Under the pieces are notes generated by a model that was given only the letters and a program-made list of their open reading frames with translations, was not told where the DNA came from and searched no databases. The translations under genes and the position numbers were made by a program. A stretch of 64,000 bases of DNA from Anaerolineae bacterium (GTDB lineage Bacteria > Chloroflexota > Anaerolineae > Aggregatilineales > Phototrophicaceae): contig JAJEFB010000048.1 of NCBI GenBank assembly GCA_022820665.1, positions 124,001-188,000 on the forward strand, written 5' to 3'. Of the stretch, positions 1-8,758 are shown in pieces (position 1 is the stretch's first letter; every line of letters starts with the position of its first letter).

Positions 1-574
1 GGCGGGCTGTGTGCCAGGTCGCGCCGTGATAGACCATCACGCTGCCGCGAAGGCCCGTCAATATCTCGCCATCGGGGTGCCATTTGGCGATCATATTCGC
101 CGGCGGTCGCTGCCCTTTGCGATGGCTGCCGGGCATGATGCCGGTGCCGCCATTCTCCTCCGAAAAATCGTCGAGCAGCCAAATCGTCTGCCCGCTGATC
201 CGGCTCTTGGGCCAGGGATAGTTCAGCCACTGGTAGGGAAAATCCGGATGCCACTTGTAGGTCCCGAAACCGGGATAACTGGTATTGGCGGTCCAGGTCG
301 AACAAACCACATCTTCGTCCAAATACTTTTTCCAGATCGCCACGATCAAGGGATGCGCCATGAGCTCGACAAAGATCGGGTGTTTGACAGCGATGCCGCC
401 GACGCGCTGTGTTTTCGCCGCGCGGGACGCGTCGGTCGCTTCCGCCTCCAGCAGACCTTCCAAAATAGCGCGCGCTTCGTCGGCTTTTTCCGGCGAAATC
501 ACCGAAGGAATGATGCAATAACTGCGCTCTTCCATCTCGGCGATGATCCGGTCTACATCATGCTGCATTTCCAC
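1..574 (-). CDS. Phytanoyl-CoA dioxygenase (PhyH) family protein, 3' end outside window
   Basis: Predicted Fe(II)/2-oxoglutarate-dependent oxygenase of unknown substrate, cytoplasmic. The reading frame is open to the left edge, so the C-terminus is missing. It shows the PhyH core: an HPD triad (H-x-D metal ligands) within WHPDFPYQW, a following ENGGTGIMPGSHRKG stretch typical of the family, and a distal His in VYHGATWHTAR that would be the third metal ligand, with the Arg after it a candidate 2-oxoglutarate contact. GTG at 574 is chosen because AAGGGG lies eight bases upstream; ATG at 568 is an in-frame alternative. It sits 69 bp after the end of the hydrolase gene in transcription direction. 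Unlike its neighbour at 1455-2297, it keeps the canonical H-x-D. Confidence 0.85.
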   Translation of the reverse strand, partial: MEMQHDVDRIIAEMEERSYCIIPSVISPEKADEARAILEGLLEAEATDASRAAKTQRVGGIAVKHPIFVELMAHPLIVAIWKKYLDEDVVCSTWTANTSYPGFGTYKWHPDFPYQWLNYPWPKSRISGQTIWLLDDFSEENGGTGIMPGSHRKGQRPPANMIAKWHPDGEILTGLRGSVMVYHGATWHTAR

Positions 575-642
575 GTTCTTGTCCCCTTGCCATGAAATCG
601 TAATCGCTTGGTTTTCTGCTTTACTTCATGTCGCGACGCCCA

Positions 643-1458
643 TCATGTAGTACATGTCGCATTTGATGTGCTCCCCCTCTCCAACGCTTTGGGGAGGGGG
701 CCGGGGGGTGGGGTTGCCAAAGGCGGCTGCCCATGCGCCACCAGCCAGTCTACGAACTTCCTTCGCATCAGCGGCGAGAATCCGTGACCGGAGTTCAGAT
801 CCACGAAATGTTCCGCTTGCCCGCCCTTCGCGTTGATCAAGCGCGCCGTTTCCGCATTGACGGCGGCCGGGCAGTCGGTATCGAGACCGCCGTCAATGAA
901 CAAGACGGGCCGATCGCTAAAACGTTCCGGATGCGATTGCGTCGCGTATTCCGCGCACCAGTCGTCGGGCCAGGCGCCCTGTTGCGCGGTCCGGCACCAT
1001 TCATCGGCTTGATAAAAGCTGGAGCGCCCGACTACCGATACCATCGAGACAAAAGCCTTGTTCTCGGCGAAGACCATCTGCGCGATCAACCCGCCCATGG
1101 AACCGCCGGTCACTTGCGGATTTCGCCCGGAAGCGTTGGGCAATGCCATGATTGCTTCAAACAGAGCTTTGGCTTCTTGCCGGGTTTTGTCCATCGCTTC
1201 ACAGATGAATGCCCAGCCGTTGAATTGAACCCGGAACCAGGCATCGGTCTGGCGCTCGCCGTGCTCAAAACAATCCGGGGAGACAACCAGAAATCCCGCT
1301 GATGCCAACTGCGCCAGGCTTTGATCCGGGGTCTCAACCGTCCCCTTGTCCCCGGTCCAACCGTGGTAGCGAATGATGACAGGGGCTTGCTCGACGCGGG
1401 TATCGCGCATCGTGACGCAAGGGATGCCGGCCAACTCGCATCGCTCAATCTCGATCAT
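643..1458 (-). CDS. Alpha/beta hydrolase (prolyl oligopeptidase / dienelactone hydrolase type)
   Basis: Predicted serine esterase or peptidase-like hydrolase, 271 residues, cytoplasmic (no signal peptide). Visible elements are an oxyanion-hole YHGW near residue 31, the nucleophile elbow GGSMGG with Ser120, an acid residue in FIDGGLDTD (Asp193 or Asp195) and the catalytic His225 in NSGHGF. The ATG overlaps the stop of the upstream PhyH gene in an ATGA, so the two are translationally coupled and probably act on the same compound. The last 25 or so residues (PPLATPPPGPLPK onward) are encoded by a G-rich REP-like hairpin, so the natural C-terminus seems to have been extended by a repeat. The substrate cannot be told from sequence. 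Confidence 0.85.
   Translation of the reverse strand: MIEIERCELAGIPCVTMRDTRVEQAPVIIRYHGWTGDKGTVETPDQSLAQLASAGFLVVSPDCFEHGERQTDAWFRVQFNGWAFICEAMDKTRQEAKALFEAIMALPNASGRNPQVTGGSMGGLIAQMVFAENKAFVSMVSVVGRSSFYQADEWCRTAQQGAWPDDWCAEYATQSHPERFSDRPVLFIDGGLDTDCPAAVNAETARLINAKGGQAEHFVDLNSGHGFSPLMRRKFVDWLVAHGQPPLATPPPGPLPKALERGSTSNATCTT
672..700. repeat. G-rich REP-like hairpin
   Basis: CCCCCTCTCC and GGGGAGGGGG form a ten-base stem with one imperfect pair around an eight-base loop, followed by CCGGGGGGTGGGG. This pattern resembles dispersed intergenic hairpins of many environmental bacteria (known type; family not assigned here). It lies inside the 3' end of the hydrolase frame and contributes its C-terminal residues. 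Confidence 0.55.
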
Positions 1459-2297
1459 GAATCGCGTCCGTTTTCCAGCAGAGTAGGCCAGGCGCGGAAT
1501 AGCAACTGCTGCTCTTGCGTCAAACGAGCGAATGTGCCGGGCAGGATGTAGGGCTCTTCGTCCATGGTGCTATGATTCTGCGATTTCATCCAATAGGGAC
1601 CGTAACCGACATGCAAGGTTTTTCGCGTCTGTTGGGAGCAGTTGGTCAGCCCGCCGTGTCGCAAGTTCTCGGTGAACAAGATAGCATCGCCGGCTTTGAC
1701 CGGAAGTCCGATCATGCCCGGTTCTGTGTCGGGATTGCTGCCTTCATATGGCGAGGCCATATTGCTCTTGTGGGTGGCGGGCACGACGCAGAATTCTCCC
1801 TGACCCGGTCCCACATCGTGTACGAAGTAAACCATGCGCACCATTATGCAGTCGATGCCTTGGCCCGAATAATAGTAGCGGTGTTTCCGGCCTACCGGTC
1901 CGCCCATGTGCGAACGGGTCTGGTTGCCGGGATAACGAATGCGGATCTCGCAGTTGTTGATCGTGGGACGTTCCTGAACAATGGACTGTATGTAGGCCAT
2001 GGTCTGCTCGTGGCCAATCAGAAAGTCAAAGGCCGGGTCGAAATTGAAGAAATCCTCGATGATCAGGGTACTGCCTTCTTCCCTGGCGCCGCTGGCGAAG
2101 TAACCTCTGTCGGCGTTATGGCGATAGGGCAGCCCGTAGGCGCTGATCTTGTCCGGCGGGCGATGCGCCTCCGCCAGCGCATGCGCTTCCGCCTCGTCGA
2201 TCGTCTCGGACAGGGTCTCCACCTGGGCGTCGCTCAGAAAATTCGGGATAACGATGTAACCAAGCCGATCAAATTCGTATTTCTCAAAGTCGTTCAT
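1455..2297 (-). CDS. PhyH-family protein with H-x-G instead of H-x-D
   Basis: A 280-residue member of the PhyH/2-oxoglutarate oxygenase superfamily. The metal site reads His130-Met-Gly132 where most members have H-x-D; the distal His214 (NLRHGG) and a putative 2-oxoglutarate-binding Arg225 are present, as is the family stretch GEFCVVPATHKSN. Loss of the carboxylate ligand is the hallmark of Fe/2OG halogenases, but H-G-G/H-M-G variants also occur in a bacterial PhyH subclade of unknown activity (from memory), so halogenation is only a hypothesis. RBS AGGAAAGG precedes the ATG. Its stop overlaps the hydrolase start (ATGA), giving a PhyH-hydrolase-PhyH series on the minus strand. Confidence 0.85.
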   Translation of the reverse strand: MNDFEKYEFDRLGYIVIPNFLSDAQVETLSETIDEAEAHALAEAHRPPDKISAYGLPYRHNADRGYFASGAREEGSTLIIEDFFNFDPAFDFLIGHEQTMAYIQSIVQERPTINNCEIRIRYPGNQTRSHMGGPVGRKHRYYYSGQGIDCIMVRMVYFVHDVGPGQGEFCVVPATHKSNMASPYEGSNPDTEPGMIGLPVKAGDAILFTENLRHGGLTNCSQQTRKTLHVGYGPYWMKSQNHSTMDEEPYILPGTFARLTQEQQLLFRAWPTLLENGRDS

Positions 2298-2513
2298 TCG
2301 TTGCCTTTCCTACGCGCGTCTCGGCTACGGCAGCTTGTGCTCTTCCCGCAGCATGTTCAAATCCCCATCTGGCGCAATCCTAATGTATGCAGAAGATAAC
2401 ATAGTTCCGGCAACAATCCAAAAGGAGCGCCCCGTGACTTGGACATTGCCCCATCGCTATTGCATGTTCGTAGCGACGTGACGCGACTGGCTGATTGATG
2501 GTAAAGTAAATTA

Positions 2514-4799
2514 TTGATCCGTATATCACGATACCCTTTCGATATGGAAAAACCGGCTTCTTTCGGCAAGCCTGATCAAAGCCTTCGCGAAACCGTAAAG
2601 GTCGCGCTCCAGCCTTCGGTTATGCTACGAAGCTTGTTCGTGAGCGCCATCATCTGGCTGCTCATGGCCAGCGCGATGCCGGCTTATGCCAGGCTGGTGT
2701 TCCAAGGCGAGCTGGCGGGTTACTTTGCTGCCGGGCTCGGTATTGTGCTCGTCAGCGAAATTATCGCCGTTGTTCTCACTTCTCTCTTCAGCTCGGACCA
2801 TGCGACGCTGGTAATTCCGCAGAGCCCTACGGTGGTGATCCAAGGCATGATCGCCGCAAGTGTGATCGGCGCAGCGCCGGCCGATATGCCGCCACAACTG
2901 CTGTTCGCGACCACGTATTTGATAATCCTGCTGTCTTCGATAATTACCGGGGGCTTTCTGCTTCTGTTGGGCGTTATGCGCGCCGGGGGCTTGGTCCGCT
3001 ACATTCCCTATCCCATCATCGGCGGCTTTATGGCAGGTTTGGGATGGCTCATTCTGAATGCCGGTTTCTCCGTTCTGGTTGATCTTAAACTCAACGCGGA
3101 ATCCCTGCCCTTTCTTTTGGAGAGCGCAGTCTTGACGCGCTGGTTGCCAGGTATGATATTTGCCCTGTGCATCCTCGGGCTGCGGGCTCGCATCAAGAGT
3201 TCCTTGGTGTTGCCGGGCGTTATCCTTGCGTCTTTTATTCTGTTTTATCTTTGGGTCTTCCTCATCGTCGATGATGTAAATGCCTTGGCAGAGGTGGGTT
3301 GGTTCCTGCCAGAAGTATCCGAGGCGATAGACTGGCAGTTGCCCGATTCCGCAGCTATCGCGCGGATTAGTCCCGCTATGATCGCCGCCAGCGCCGGCGG
3401 TATCGTGACCTTGATAGTCGTCTGCACGCTTAACCTGTTTTTTAGAGTCAGCGCGCAGGAACTGATCGTCAATCGCGAATTGAATTTCAATCGCGAATGT
3501 AAGGTCAATGGCATCGCCAATATCGCCGCGAGCCTGTCAGGCGGCGGCATTGTAGCCTATCACGCCCCTATTTCATCCTCGCTGGTGCACGCGACGGGCG
3601 TCTACGGGCGGCTGGTGGGCCTCATCCTCGCGCTGATGTTCGTTCTGACCCTCGTTTTCGGCAGCGCCATATTCTCGCTGATTCCACGCTTCATTCCCGC
3701 TGGCCTGTTGCTGTACTTCGGCTTGCAATTCATGAAGGAGTGGCTGCTGGATAGTTGGTCCAAGCTGCCGCGACAAGAATATGCCGTCATTGTCGTCATT
3801 GCCTTGGTCACGGCTTTGTTCGGCTTGCTGATGGGTATCGCCGTTGGCATGGTGGTGGCGATCACTTTCTTTGTGTTGGAATACAGCCGGATGGATGTTA
3901 TCAAGCAGGAGTTTTCCGGGGACTTCCACCGCAGCAACCTCGACAGATCTTTCGCGCAAAATCAGTTGCTGCAAAACGAGGGTGGCAAGATCTTGATCCT
4001 GCGGCTGCAGGGCTTCATATTCTTTGGCAGCGCCTACCGATTCTACGAACATGCCAAAGGGCGCATCACGGATACAGAAGCCGAGCCGGTACAGTATCTC
4101 ATTCTCGACTTCAAGGCAGTGAGCGGCTTCGATTATTCAACAATCCGCGACTTCGACAGACTGAAAAGGCTCGCGGATCAACATGGCATTGACTTGTTGC
4201 TATCGAATGTCCTGCCCCATCTGCAGCCGGTATTGGAGGATGGCGGAATCGCGGAGCGGAAGTCGGGCCAGCCTTCGCTCTTTGACGACCTGGATCATGC
4301 CCTGGAATGGTGCGAGAATACCTTGCTGGCTGACGCGGATTTGCTGAACAGCCTCCGTGTCACGGTGGAAGAGCAACTCGCCGAACATGCCATGATCAAA
4401 AGTCGCGATCTCAGCGCTCTGCATAGCTATCTGGAGCGTATAGAGACAGAGGTTGGCGACGCGGTCTTTGAACAGGGCGACGAATCTGACGCCCTGTATT
4501 TCATAGAGACCGGCCGTGTGGATGTGCTGTTGCGCTTGCCGGACGAAGGCAATTTGCGCTTGCGCAGCATGGCCGCTGGCACGGTCATCGGAGAAGTCGG
4601 GTTCTATTTGAACAAGACGCGTAGCGCCTCTGTGGTGGCGACGGAAGCCGGCGTGCTGCAGCGGCTCAGCCACGAAGCGCTGCGCCGCATGGAAGAATCG
4701 CATCCGCAGACCGCGTCGGCCATACACATTCTCATCTCTTGCGTACTCTCGGATCGCCTGTCGTCCAGCAATCGCGTCATTCAGCAATTGCTGGACTGA
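2514..4799 (+). CDS. SulP-family anion transporter with STAS and cyclic-nucleotide-binding domains
   Basis: Inner-membrane SLC26/SulP-type transporter, likely for sulfate, bicarbonate or another anion. Residues about 30-450 carry the hydrophobic SulP core with many membrane spans; about 485-600 form a STAS domain (LILRLQGFIFFGSAYRFYE, then YLILDFKAVSGFDYS); about 635-755 form a Crp-like cyclic-nucleotide-binding domain (EQGDESDALYFIETGRVDV, GTVIGEVGFYL, RSASVVA). The cNMP module suggests gating by cAMP or a related ligand, although GEVGFYLNKTRSA differs from the strict GELAL-x8-RAA cassette. The frame opens with TTG at 2514; ATG at 2544 is an equally plausible start and neither has a clear RBS. 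It is divergent from the PhyH gene and convergent with hemB. Confidence 0.88.
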   Translation: MIRISRYPFDMEKPASFGKPDQSLRETVKVALQPSVMLRSLFVSAIIWLLMASAMPAYARLVFQGELAGYFAAGLGIVLVSEIIAVVLTSLFSSDHATLVIPQSPTVVIQGMIAASVIGAAPADMPPQLLFATTYLIILLSSIITGGFLLLLGVMRAGGLVRYIPYPIIGGFMAGLGWLILNAGFSVLVDLKLNAESLPFLLESAVLTRWLPGMIFALCILGLRARIKSSLVLPGVILASFILFYLWVFLIVDDVNALAEVGWFLPEVSEAIDWQLPDSAAIARISPAMIAASAGGIVTLIVVCTLNLFFRVSAQELIVNRELNFNRECKVNGIANIAASLSGGGIVAYHAPISSSLVHATGVYGRLVGLILALMFVLTLVFGSAIFSLIPRFIPAGLLLYFGLQFMKEWLLDSWSKLPRQEYAVIVVIALVTALFGLLMGIAVGMVVAITFFVLEYSRMDVIKQEFSGDFHRSNLDRSFAQNQLLQNEGGKILILRLQGFIFFGSAYRFYEHAKGRITDTEAEPVQYLILDFKAVSGFDYSTIRDFDRLKRLADQHGIDLLLSNVLPHLQPVLEDGGIAERKSGQPSLFDDLDHALEWCENTLLADADLLNSLRVTVEEQLAEHAMIKSRDLSALHSYLERIETEVGDAVFEQGDESDALYFIETGRVDVLLRLPDEGNLRLRSMAAGTVIGEVGFYLNKTRSASVVATEAGVLQRLSHEALRRMEESHPQTASAIHILISCVLSDRLSSSNRVIQQLLD

Positions 4800-4807
4800 C
4801 GCCAAAC

Positions 4808-4821
4808 GGCGCCTTCGCGCC
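4808..4821. terminator. Small GC-rich hairpin between convergent genes
   Basis: GGCGC-CTTC-GCGCC forms a short perfect stem in the 84-bp gap between the ends of the SulP gene and hemB. There is no U-tract on either side, so it is only a weak candidate for a bidirectional terminator. Confidence 0.25.
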
Positions 4822-4883
4822 AGGTCAAGGGCTGGTTGATTTGGAACGGGCAACTATGCCCAGCAGCGTTTTCGTGAACTGCT

Positions 4884-5915
4884 TCAAGCCTCCAGCCATT
4901 TGAGAGCGTCTTTGGCAAAGTAGCTGATGATCATGTCGGCGCCCGTCCGCTTGATGCAAGTCAGGCTTTCCAGCGCGGCTCGTTCCAGATCCATCCAGCC
5001 GCGCTGGGCGGCCGCGTGGATCATGGCGTATTCGCCGCTGACTTGATAAGCCGCCGTTGGCAGCGTGTAGTTCTCGCGCAAGTGGCTGAGCACATCGAGG
5101 TTGGGCAGCGCCGGTTTGATCATGATGATATCGGCGCCCTCTTCGATATCCAGCGCTATCTCCTTGAAGGCTTCGCGCTGATTGGCCGGGTCCATTTGAT
5201 ACTGGTTGCGATCGCCGAATTGCGGCGCGCTGTGGGCAGCGTCGCGGAAGGGACTGTAAAAGGCGCTGGCGTACTTGATGTAGCTCATGATCGCCACCTG
5301 CTGCGCGCCGTCGCTGTCCAGCGCCGACCGTATGGCTGCGACCATGCCGTCAATCATGCCGGAGGGCGCGATAATATCCGCGCCGGCACGGGCATGCGCC
5401 AGCGAAGCTTGCTGCAGCAGATCCAGGGTGTGATCATTATGCAGGTAACCCAGGGGCAAAGCTGGATCATAGTGCGGATTATCCGGCGCATTGATGATGC
5501 CGCAGTGCCCGTGATCCGTATATTGGCAGAAACACATATCCGAGATGACCAAGAGATCGGGATCGCTATCCTTAATCGCGCGGATTGCTTGTGGAACAAT
5601 GCCGTCTTCCGCGAAGTTATCCGTACCGCGCCAGTCTTTGTGTTCCGGGATGCCAAAAAGGATGACCGCGGGGATGCCAAGCGCGGCTATTTCCCGCGCT
5701 TCGGCCGCCAGATGGTCCACGGACAACTGGCATATGCCGGGCAGCGATTCAATCGGCAGCTTGACGTCCTCGCCGTGGCGCACAAAGAGCGGATAGATAA
5801 AGTCTTCGGGGCTAAGCTGCGTTTCGCGGACCAGACGTCTCATATTATGCGACAGCCGCAGACGCCGCGGACGTACCCTCAGGCTGGCATGCCGGGTTGC
5901 TTCGTATGCCATCAT
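4884..5915 (-). CDS. hemB: Delta-aminolevulinic acid dehydratase (porphobilinogen synthase)
   Basis: Condenses two 5-aminolevulinate molecules to porphobilinogen in tetrapyrrole synthesis; cytoplasmic, normally octameric. The 343-residue protein has the usual family length. The two Schiff-base lysines are visible: Lys214 in SYIKYASAFYSPFRDA and Lys267 in IMIKPALPN. A zinc-type cysteine cluster is present in DMCFCQYTDHGHCG (Cys128, Cys130, Cys138), indicating a Zn-dependent rather than Asp-rich Mg enzyme. RBS AGGAG lies seven bases before the first of two ATGs. It is convergent with the SulP transporter, and no other heme gene is adjacent. This is the only core housekeeping gene in the window. 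Confidence 0.97.
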   Translation of the reverse strand: MMAYEATRHASLRVRPRRLRLSHNMRRLVRETQLSPEDFIYPLFVRHGEDVKLPIESLPGICQLSVDHLAAEAREIAALGIPAVILFGIPEHKDWRGTDNFAEDGIVPQAIRAIKDSDPDLLVISDMCFCQYTDHGHCGIINAPDNPHYDPALPLGYLHNDHTLDLLQQASLAHARAGADIIAPSGMIDGMVAAIRSALDSDGAQQVAIMSYIKYASAFYSPFRDAAHSAPQFGDRNQYQMDPANQREAFKEIALDIEEGADIIMIKPALPNLDVLSHLRENYTLPTAAYQVSGEYAMIHAAAQRGWMDLERAALESLTCIKRTGADMIISYFAKDALKWLEA

Positions 5916-5989
5916 AGGTTTTCTCCTGTCCCGAGTTTACGGAATAAGACACTATGCAATGGGCTGTAGCCGCGCGGATTTGGCGGATA

Positions 5990-6042
5990 CCCTATCATTG
6001 GACTCGCATAGGGATATCCACAGAATCGACATCCCCTATGAT
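5990..6042. promoter_or_regulatory. Cluster of CCCTAT repeats between hemB and the enolase-superfamily gene
   Basis: CCCTATCAT (5990-5998) and CCCTATGAT (6034-6042) form a direct repeat with the inverted copy ATAGGG (6008-6013) between them, so CATAGGGAT and ATCCCCTATG can also pair. The cluster lies in the 276-bp divergent gap, 150-200 bp before the plus-strand gene. A weak TTGGAC-N17-CAGAAT promoter overlaps it. Possible operator; no regulator is encoded next to it. Confidence 0.3.
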
Positions 6043-6191
6043 ACTAGCACAATGGGCATGAAATAATCATTGTTATGGAAGGCTGAGTCGCTTGCCTGTT
6101 ATATTTACTCATTTAGGCAATCCTTTTGGCAGATACTTGCCTTGGGCAGGCGACCTGCCGCATAACATCATTTTGAAAGGAGCGATGAACG

Positions 6192-7316
6192 ATGAAAGTT
6201 ACCGGGGTCGAAACTATTCTTGTCCGCAATATCGCCCCCTACCGCGGCGGCCGATATTGGCTTTTCATTCAATTGAGCACTGACGAAGGCATAGTTGGCT
6301 TGGGCGAACGACCAACCGGCCATGCCGTCAATCTGCGTTCCCAAATCAGCTTGATTGAGGATCTCTGCGAGCAGTTTGTTATCGGCAAGAGCCCTTTTCA
6401 GATCGAACGGCTCTGGCAAGCGATCTATGCTTCCCGGCACGACTATCGCCACCCCGGCCTTGACATGACGCCGGCTCTCAGCGCCATCGAAATGGCTCTG
6501 TGGGATATTGTGGGCAAAGCCGCGAATCAACCCATATACAACCTGCTGGGGGGACAAGTGCACGATCAGTTGCGCGCCTATGCCTATATGCCAACAGAGG
6601 GCATTTGGGAAAACCCAGAGAAAGCCGGTGAAATTGCCGTAAAGCTTGTAGAAGAGGGAAACACCGCTTGCAAATTCGATCCCTTTACTCCGATTTTTCC
6701 ACATCCGCGCGACTTCTCTTTGAAAACGATTCGTCACGTAGCCAGGATTTTCAAAGCCATCCGCGATGCCGTGGGCGACGAGTTGGAAATTGGCATCGGG
6801 ACTCATGGACAGTTCAGCACCGCTGTCGCCATTCGCGTGGCAAAAGAGTTGGAGGAGTTTAGCCCGTTCTGGTTTGAGGAACCCGTACCTCCGGAAAACA
6901 TTGACGAGATGGCGCGCGTGGCCGCGCACACCAGCATTCCGATTGCCAGCGGCGAACGCTTGGCGACCAAATTTGAGTTCGCCGATTTGCTCAAGAAACA
7001 GGCTGCGCAGATTATTCAACTCGATGTGGGGCAGTGCGGCGGCATTTTGGAGTCGAAGAAAATTGCCGGCATGGCAGAATCCTACTACGCCATGATTGCC
7101 CCTCACATGTACTGTGGGCCCGTCGCTGCCGCCGCTGCCGTGCAAGTTGACGCCTGCAGCCCAAATTTCCTCATTCAAGAGTACAATGGCAACAGCCTGC
7201 ACAACGACATATTCAAAGAACCCATTCGCTTCGAGAATGGCAGCATAAGTCCGCCGACGGGTCCGGGTTTGGGTATCGAGTTGGATGAGGCTGTCCTTAA
7301 GAAGCATCTGGCATAG
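6192..7316 (+). CDS. Enolase-superfamily enzyme (mandelate racemase/muconate lactonizing type, sugar-acid dehydratase-like)
   Basis: A 374-residue protein with the N-terminal capping domain (about 1-125) and TIM barrel (about 130-350) of the superfamily, most like galactonate/mannonate-type acid sugar dehydratases. Visible residues are Lys161 (KFDP), Glu230 (FEEP), Glu255 (ASGER), Asp278 (QLDVG) and His305 (APHMYCGP), the last two forming the expected His-Asp pair. Where galactonate dehydratase has D-F-H-G the sequence reads Gly203-Thr-His205-Gly, so the first metal-ligand Asp is replaced while the neighbouring His is kept. An AAAGGAG RBS precedes the start. It is followed after 61 bp by a lyase gene, so they may share a pathway. 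The substrate is unknown. Confidence 0.85.
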   Translation: MKVTGVETILVRNIAPYRGGRYWLFIQLSTDEGIVGLGERPTGHAVNLRSQISLIEDLCEQFVIGKSPFQIERLWQAIYASRHDYRHPGLDMTPALSAIEMALWDIVGKAANQPIYNLLGGQVHDQLRAYAYMPTEGIWENPEKAGEIAVKLVEEGNTACKFDPFTPIFPHPRDFSLKTIRHVARIFKAIRDAVGDELEIGIGTHGQFSTAVAIRVAKELEEFSPFWFEEPVPPENIDEMARVAAHTSIPIASGERLATKFEFADLLKKQAAQIIQLDVGQCGGILESKKIAGMAESYYAMIAPHMYCGPVAAAAAVQVDACSPNFLIQEYNGNSLHNDIFKEPIRFENGSISPPTGPGLGIELDEAVLKKHLA

Positions 7317-7377
7317 ACCGGATCGCTGTCCGGCCGGCAGGCGCGGACGATCGGTCAGATAAAAGGGGCAAATGCGC

Positions 7378-8736
7378 ATGAGCGCGCATGTTATCGATTC
7401 AGCATTGTTCGCCGATCTTTTCGGATCGAGCGAAATGCGCGCGGTATTCGATGATCGCAACTTGTTGCAGAAATGGCTCGATTTTGAAGCGGCTCTGGCG
7501 CGATCGCAAGCGGCGCTCGGATTGCTTCCCCAAGCGGCTGCCGAAGAGATAACGCGCCAGGCGCATGCCGAAGTTTTTGATATCAGCGCGATCAAAGAGG
7601 ACATCGATACCACCTTGCACCCGTTGGTGCCGGTGATCCGACACTTGGCGGAACGCTGTGAAGGCGACGCCGGGCGCTATGTGCACTGGGGCGCGACGAC
7701 GCAGGATGTGATGGACACGGGCTTGGTCTTGCAGATTAAAGACGCGATTGCCATTTTCGAGTCCAGTTTGGAGGAATTGCAGAAGATATTGGCGCGCTTG
7801 GCAAGGGACCATCGCGATTCGCTAATGGCGGGAAGAACGCACGGGCAGCAAGCCTTGCCGATAACCTTTGGATACAAGGTCGCGGTCTGGCTGGCGGAAT
7901 TGCTGCGTCATCGCCGCAGGCTCGCGCAGGTTAAGCAACGCGTATTGGTAGGCCAATTCGGTGGCGCGGTCGGCACCCTGGCCGGGCTCGATGAATCCGA
8001 CCTTGATGCCTTGCAGGTGCAGAGGACATTGATGACGGAGCTCGGCTTGGGCCTGCCGATCATCGCCTGGCATACCTCCAGAGACAGTATCGCCGAATTG
8101 ATTCACCTGCTCTGTATGATCGCCGCCTTGCTGGGAAGAATCGCCAAAGAAATCATCGAATTGCAGAAGCAGGAATTTGCCGAGCTCGAGGAGCCCTTCG
8201 GGGCAGGCAAGGTCGGCAGCAGCACTATGCCGCAGAAACGCAATCCGATTCTCTGCGAATCTGTCTTGACTCTGGCGCGTCTTTGCCGCGAAAAATCGGC
8301 GACCGCTGTCGATACCTTGATTATCAACGAGCACGAACGGGATTGGTCGTCCGTGCAGATGGAATGGACAATCGTGCCCGAAGCTTTCATTTATGCGCAC
8401 GGTGCATTGGAAATAACGCGCCGCGTCCTTGCCGGATTGCGCGTCAATACCGAAAGGATGCTGCGGAATTTGGCGCTCACGGGAGGCCTTCTCCTGTCCG
8501 AGAGAGTGATGTTCGCATTGGGCGAGCGCTATGGCAGGCAGCGCGCGCATGACCTGGTCTACACTTGCGCCATGGCTTCGTACGAAAACGAAAGACCTTT
8601 CGTCGACGTGCTGCTGGCGAATCAGGATGTTTCCGCCGTCTTGAGCCGGGAACAGCTAAAAGCGCTGCTTGACCCGCGCCAATATACCGGGCTTGCCGAC
8701 CGCTTCGTTGACCGAGTCCTGGAAAGCCTTGGCTGA
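7378..8736 (+). CDS. Fumarase/aspartase-superfamily lyase (3-carboxymuconate cycloisomerase / adenylosuccinate lyase-like)
   Basis: Predicted tetrameric cytoplasmic lyase or cycloisomerase. It carries the superfamily signature GSSTMPQKRNP (catalytic-loop Ser), the HWGATTQDVMDT segment and the AGRTHGQQALP segment with its catalytic-region His. N-terminal FDDRNLLQKWLDFEAALARSQ and overall length resemble PcaB-like members more than housekeeping PurB, but the exact reaction cannot be assigned. ATG at 7378 is preferred because AAGGGG lies about nine bases upstream; ATG at 7372 sits too close to it. It follows the enolase-superfamily gene by 61 bp on the same strand and runs convergently into the M81 gene with a 22-bp gap. 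The pairing suggests catabolism of a carboxylated substrate. Confidence 0.85.
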   Translation: MSAHVIDSALFADLFGSSEMRAVFDDRNLLQKWLDFEAALARSQAALGLLPQAAAEEITRQAHAEVFDISAIKEDIDTTLHPLVPVIRHLAERCEGDAGRYVHWGATTQDVMDTGLVLQIKDAIAIFESSLEELQKILARLARDHRDSLMAGRTHGQQALPITFGYKVAVWLAELLRHRRRLAQVKQRVLVGQFGGAVGTLAGLDESDLDALQVQRTLMTELGLGLPIIAWHTSRDSIAELIHLLCMIAALLGRIAKEIIELQKQEFAELEEPFGAGKVGSSTMPQKRNPILCESVLTLARLCREKSATAVDTLIINEHERDWSSVQMEWTIVPEAFIYAHGALEITRRVLAGLRVNTERMLRNLALTGGLLLSERVMFALGERYGRQRAHDLVYTCAMASYENERPFVDVLLANQDVSAVLSREQLKALLDPRQYTGLADRFVDRVLESLG

Positions 8737-8758
8737 AGCCGGTGGGGCAACTGCCTCC

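Noticed and set aside
1455..2297. Calling the H-x-G PhyH protein a halogenase
   Set aside because: Only one feature supports it, and H-G-G/H-M-G variants occur in a PhyH clade without shown halogenase activity.
1515..2399. 294-codon plus-strand frame over the H-x-G PhyH gene
   Set aside because: Translation lacks family features; the minus strand has RBS and PhyH signature.
6168..7613. 481-codon minus-strand frame across the enolase-superfamily gene
   Set aside because: No domain, no RBS, and it runs through two convincing plus-strand genes.
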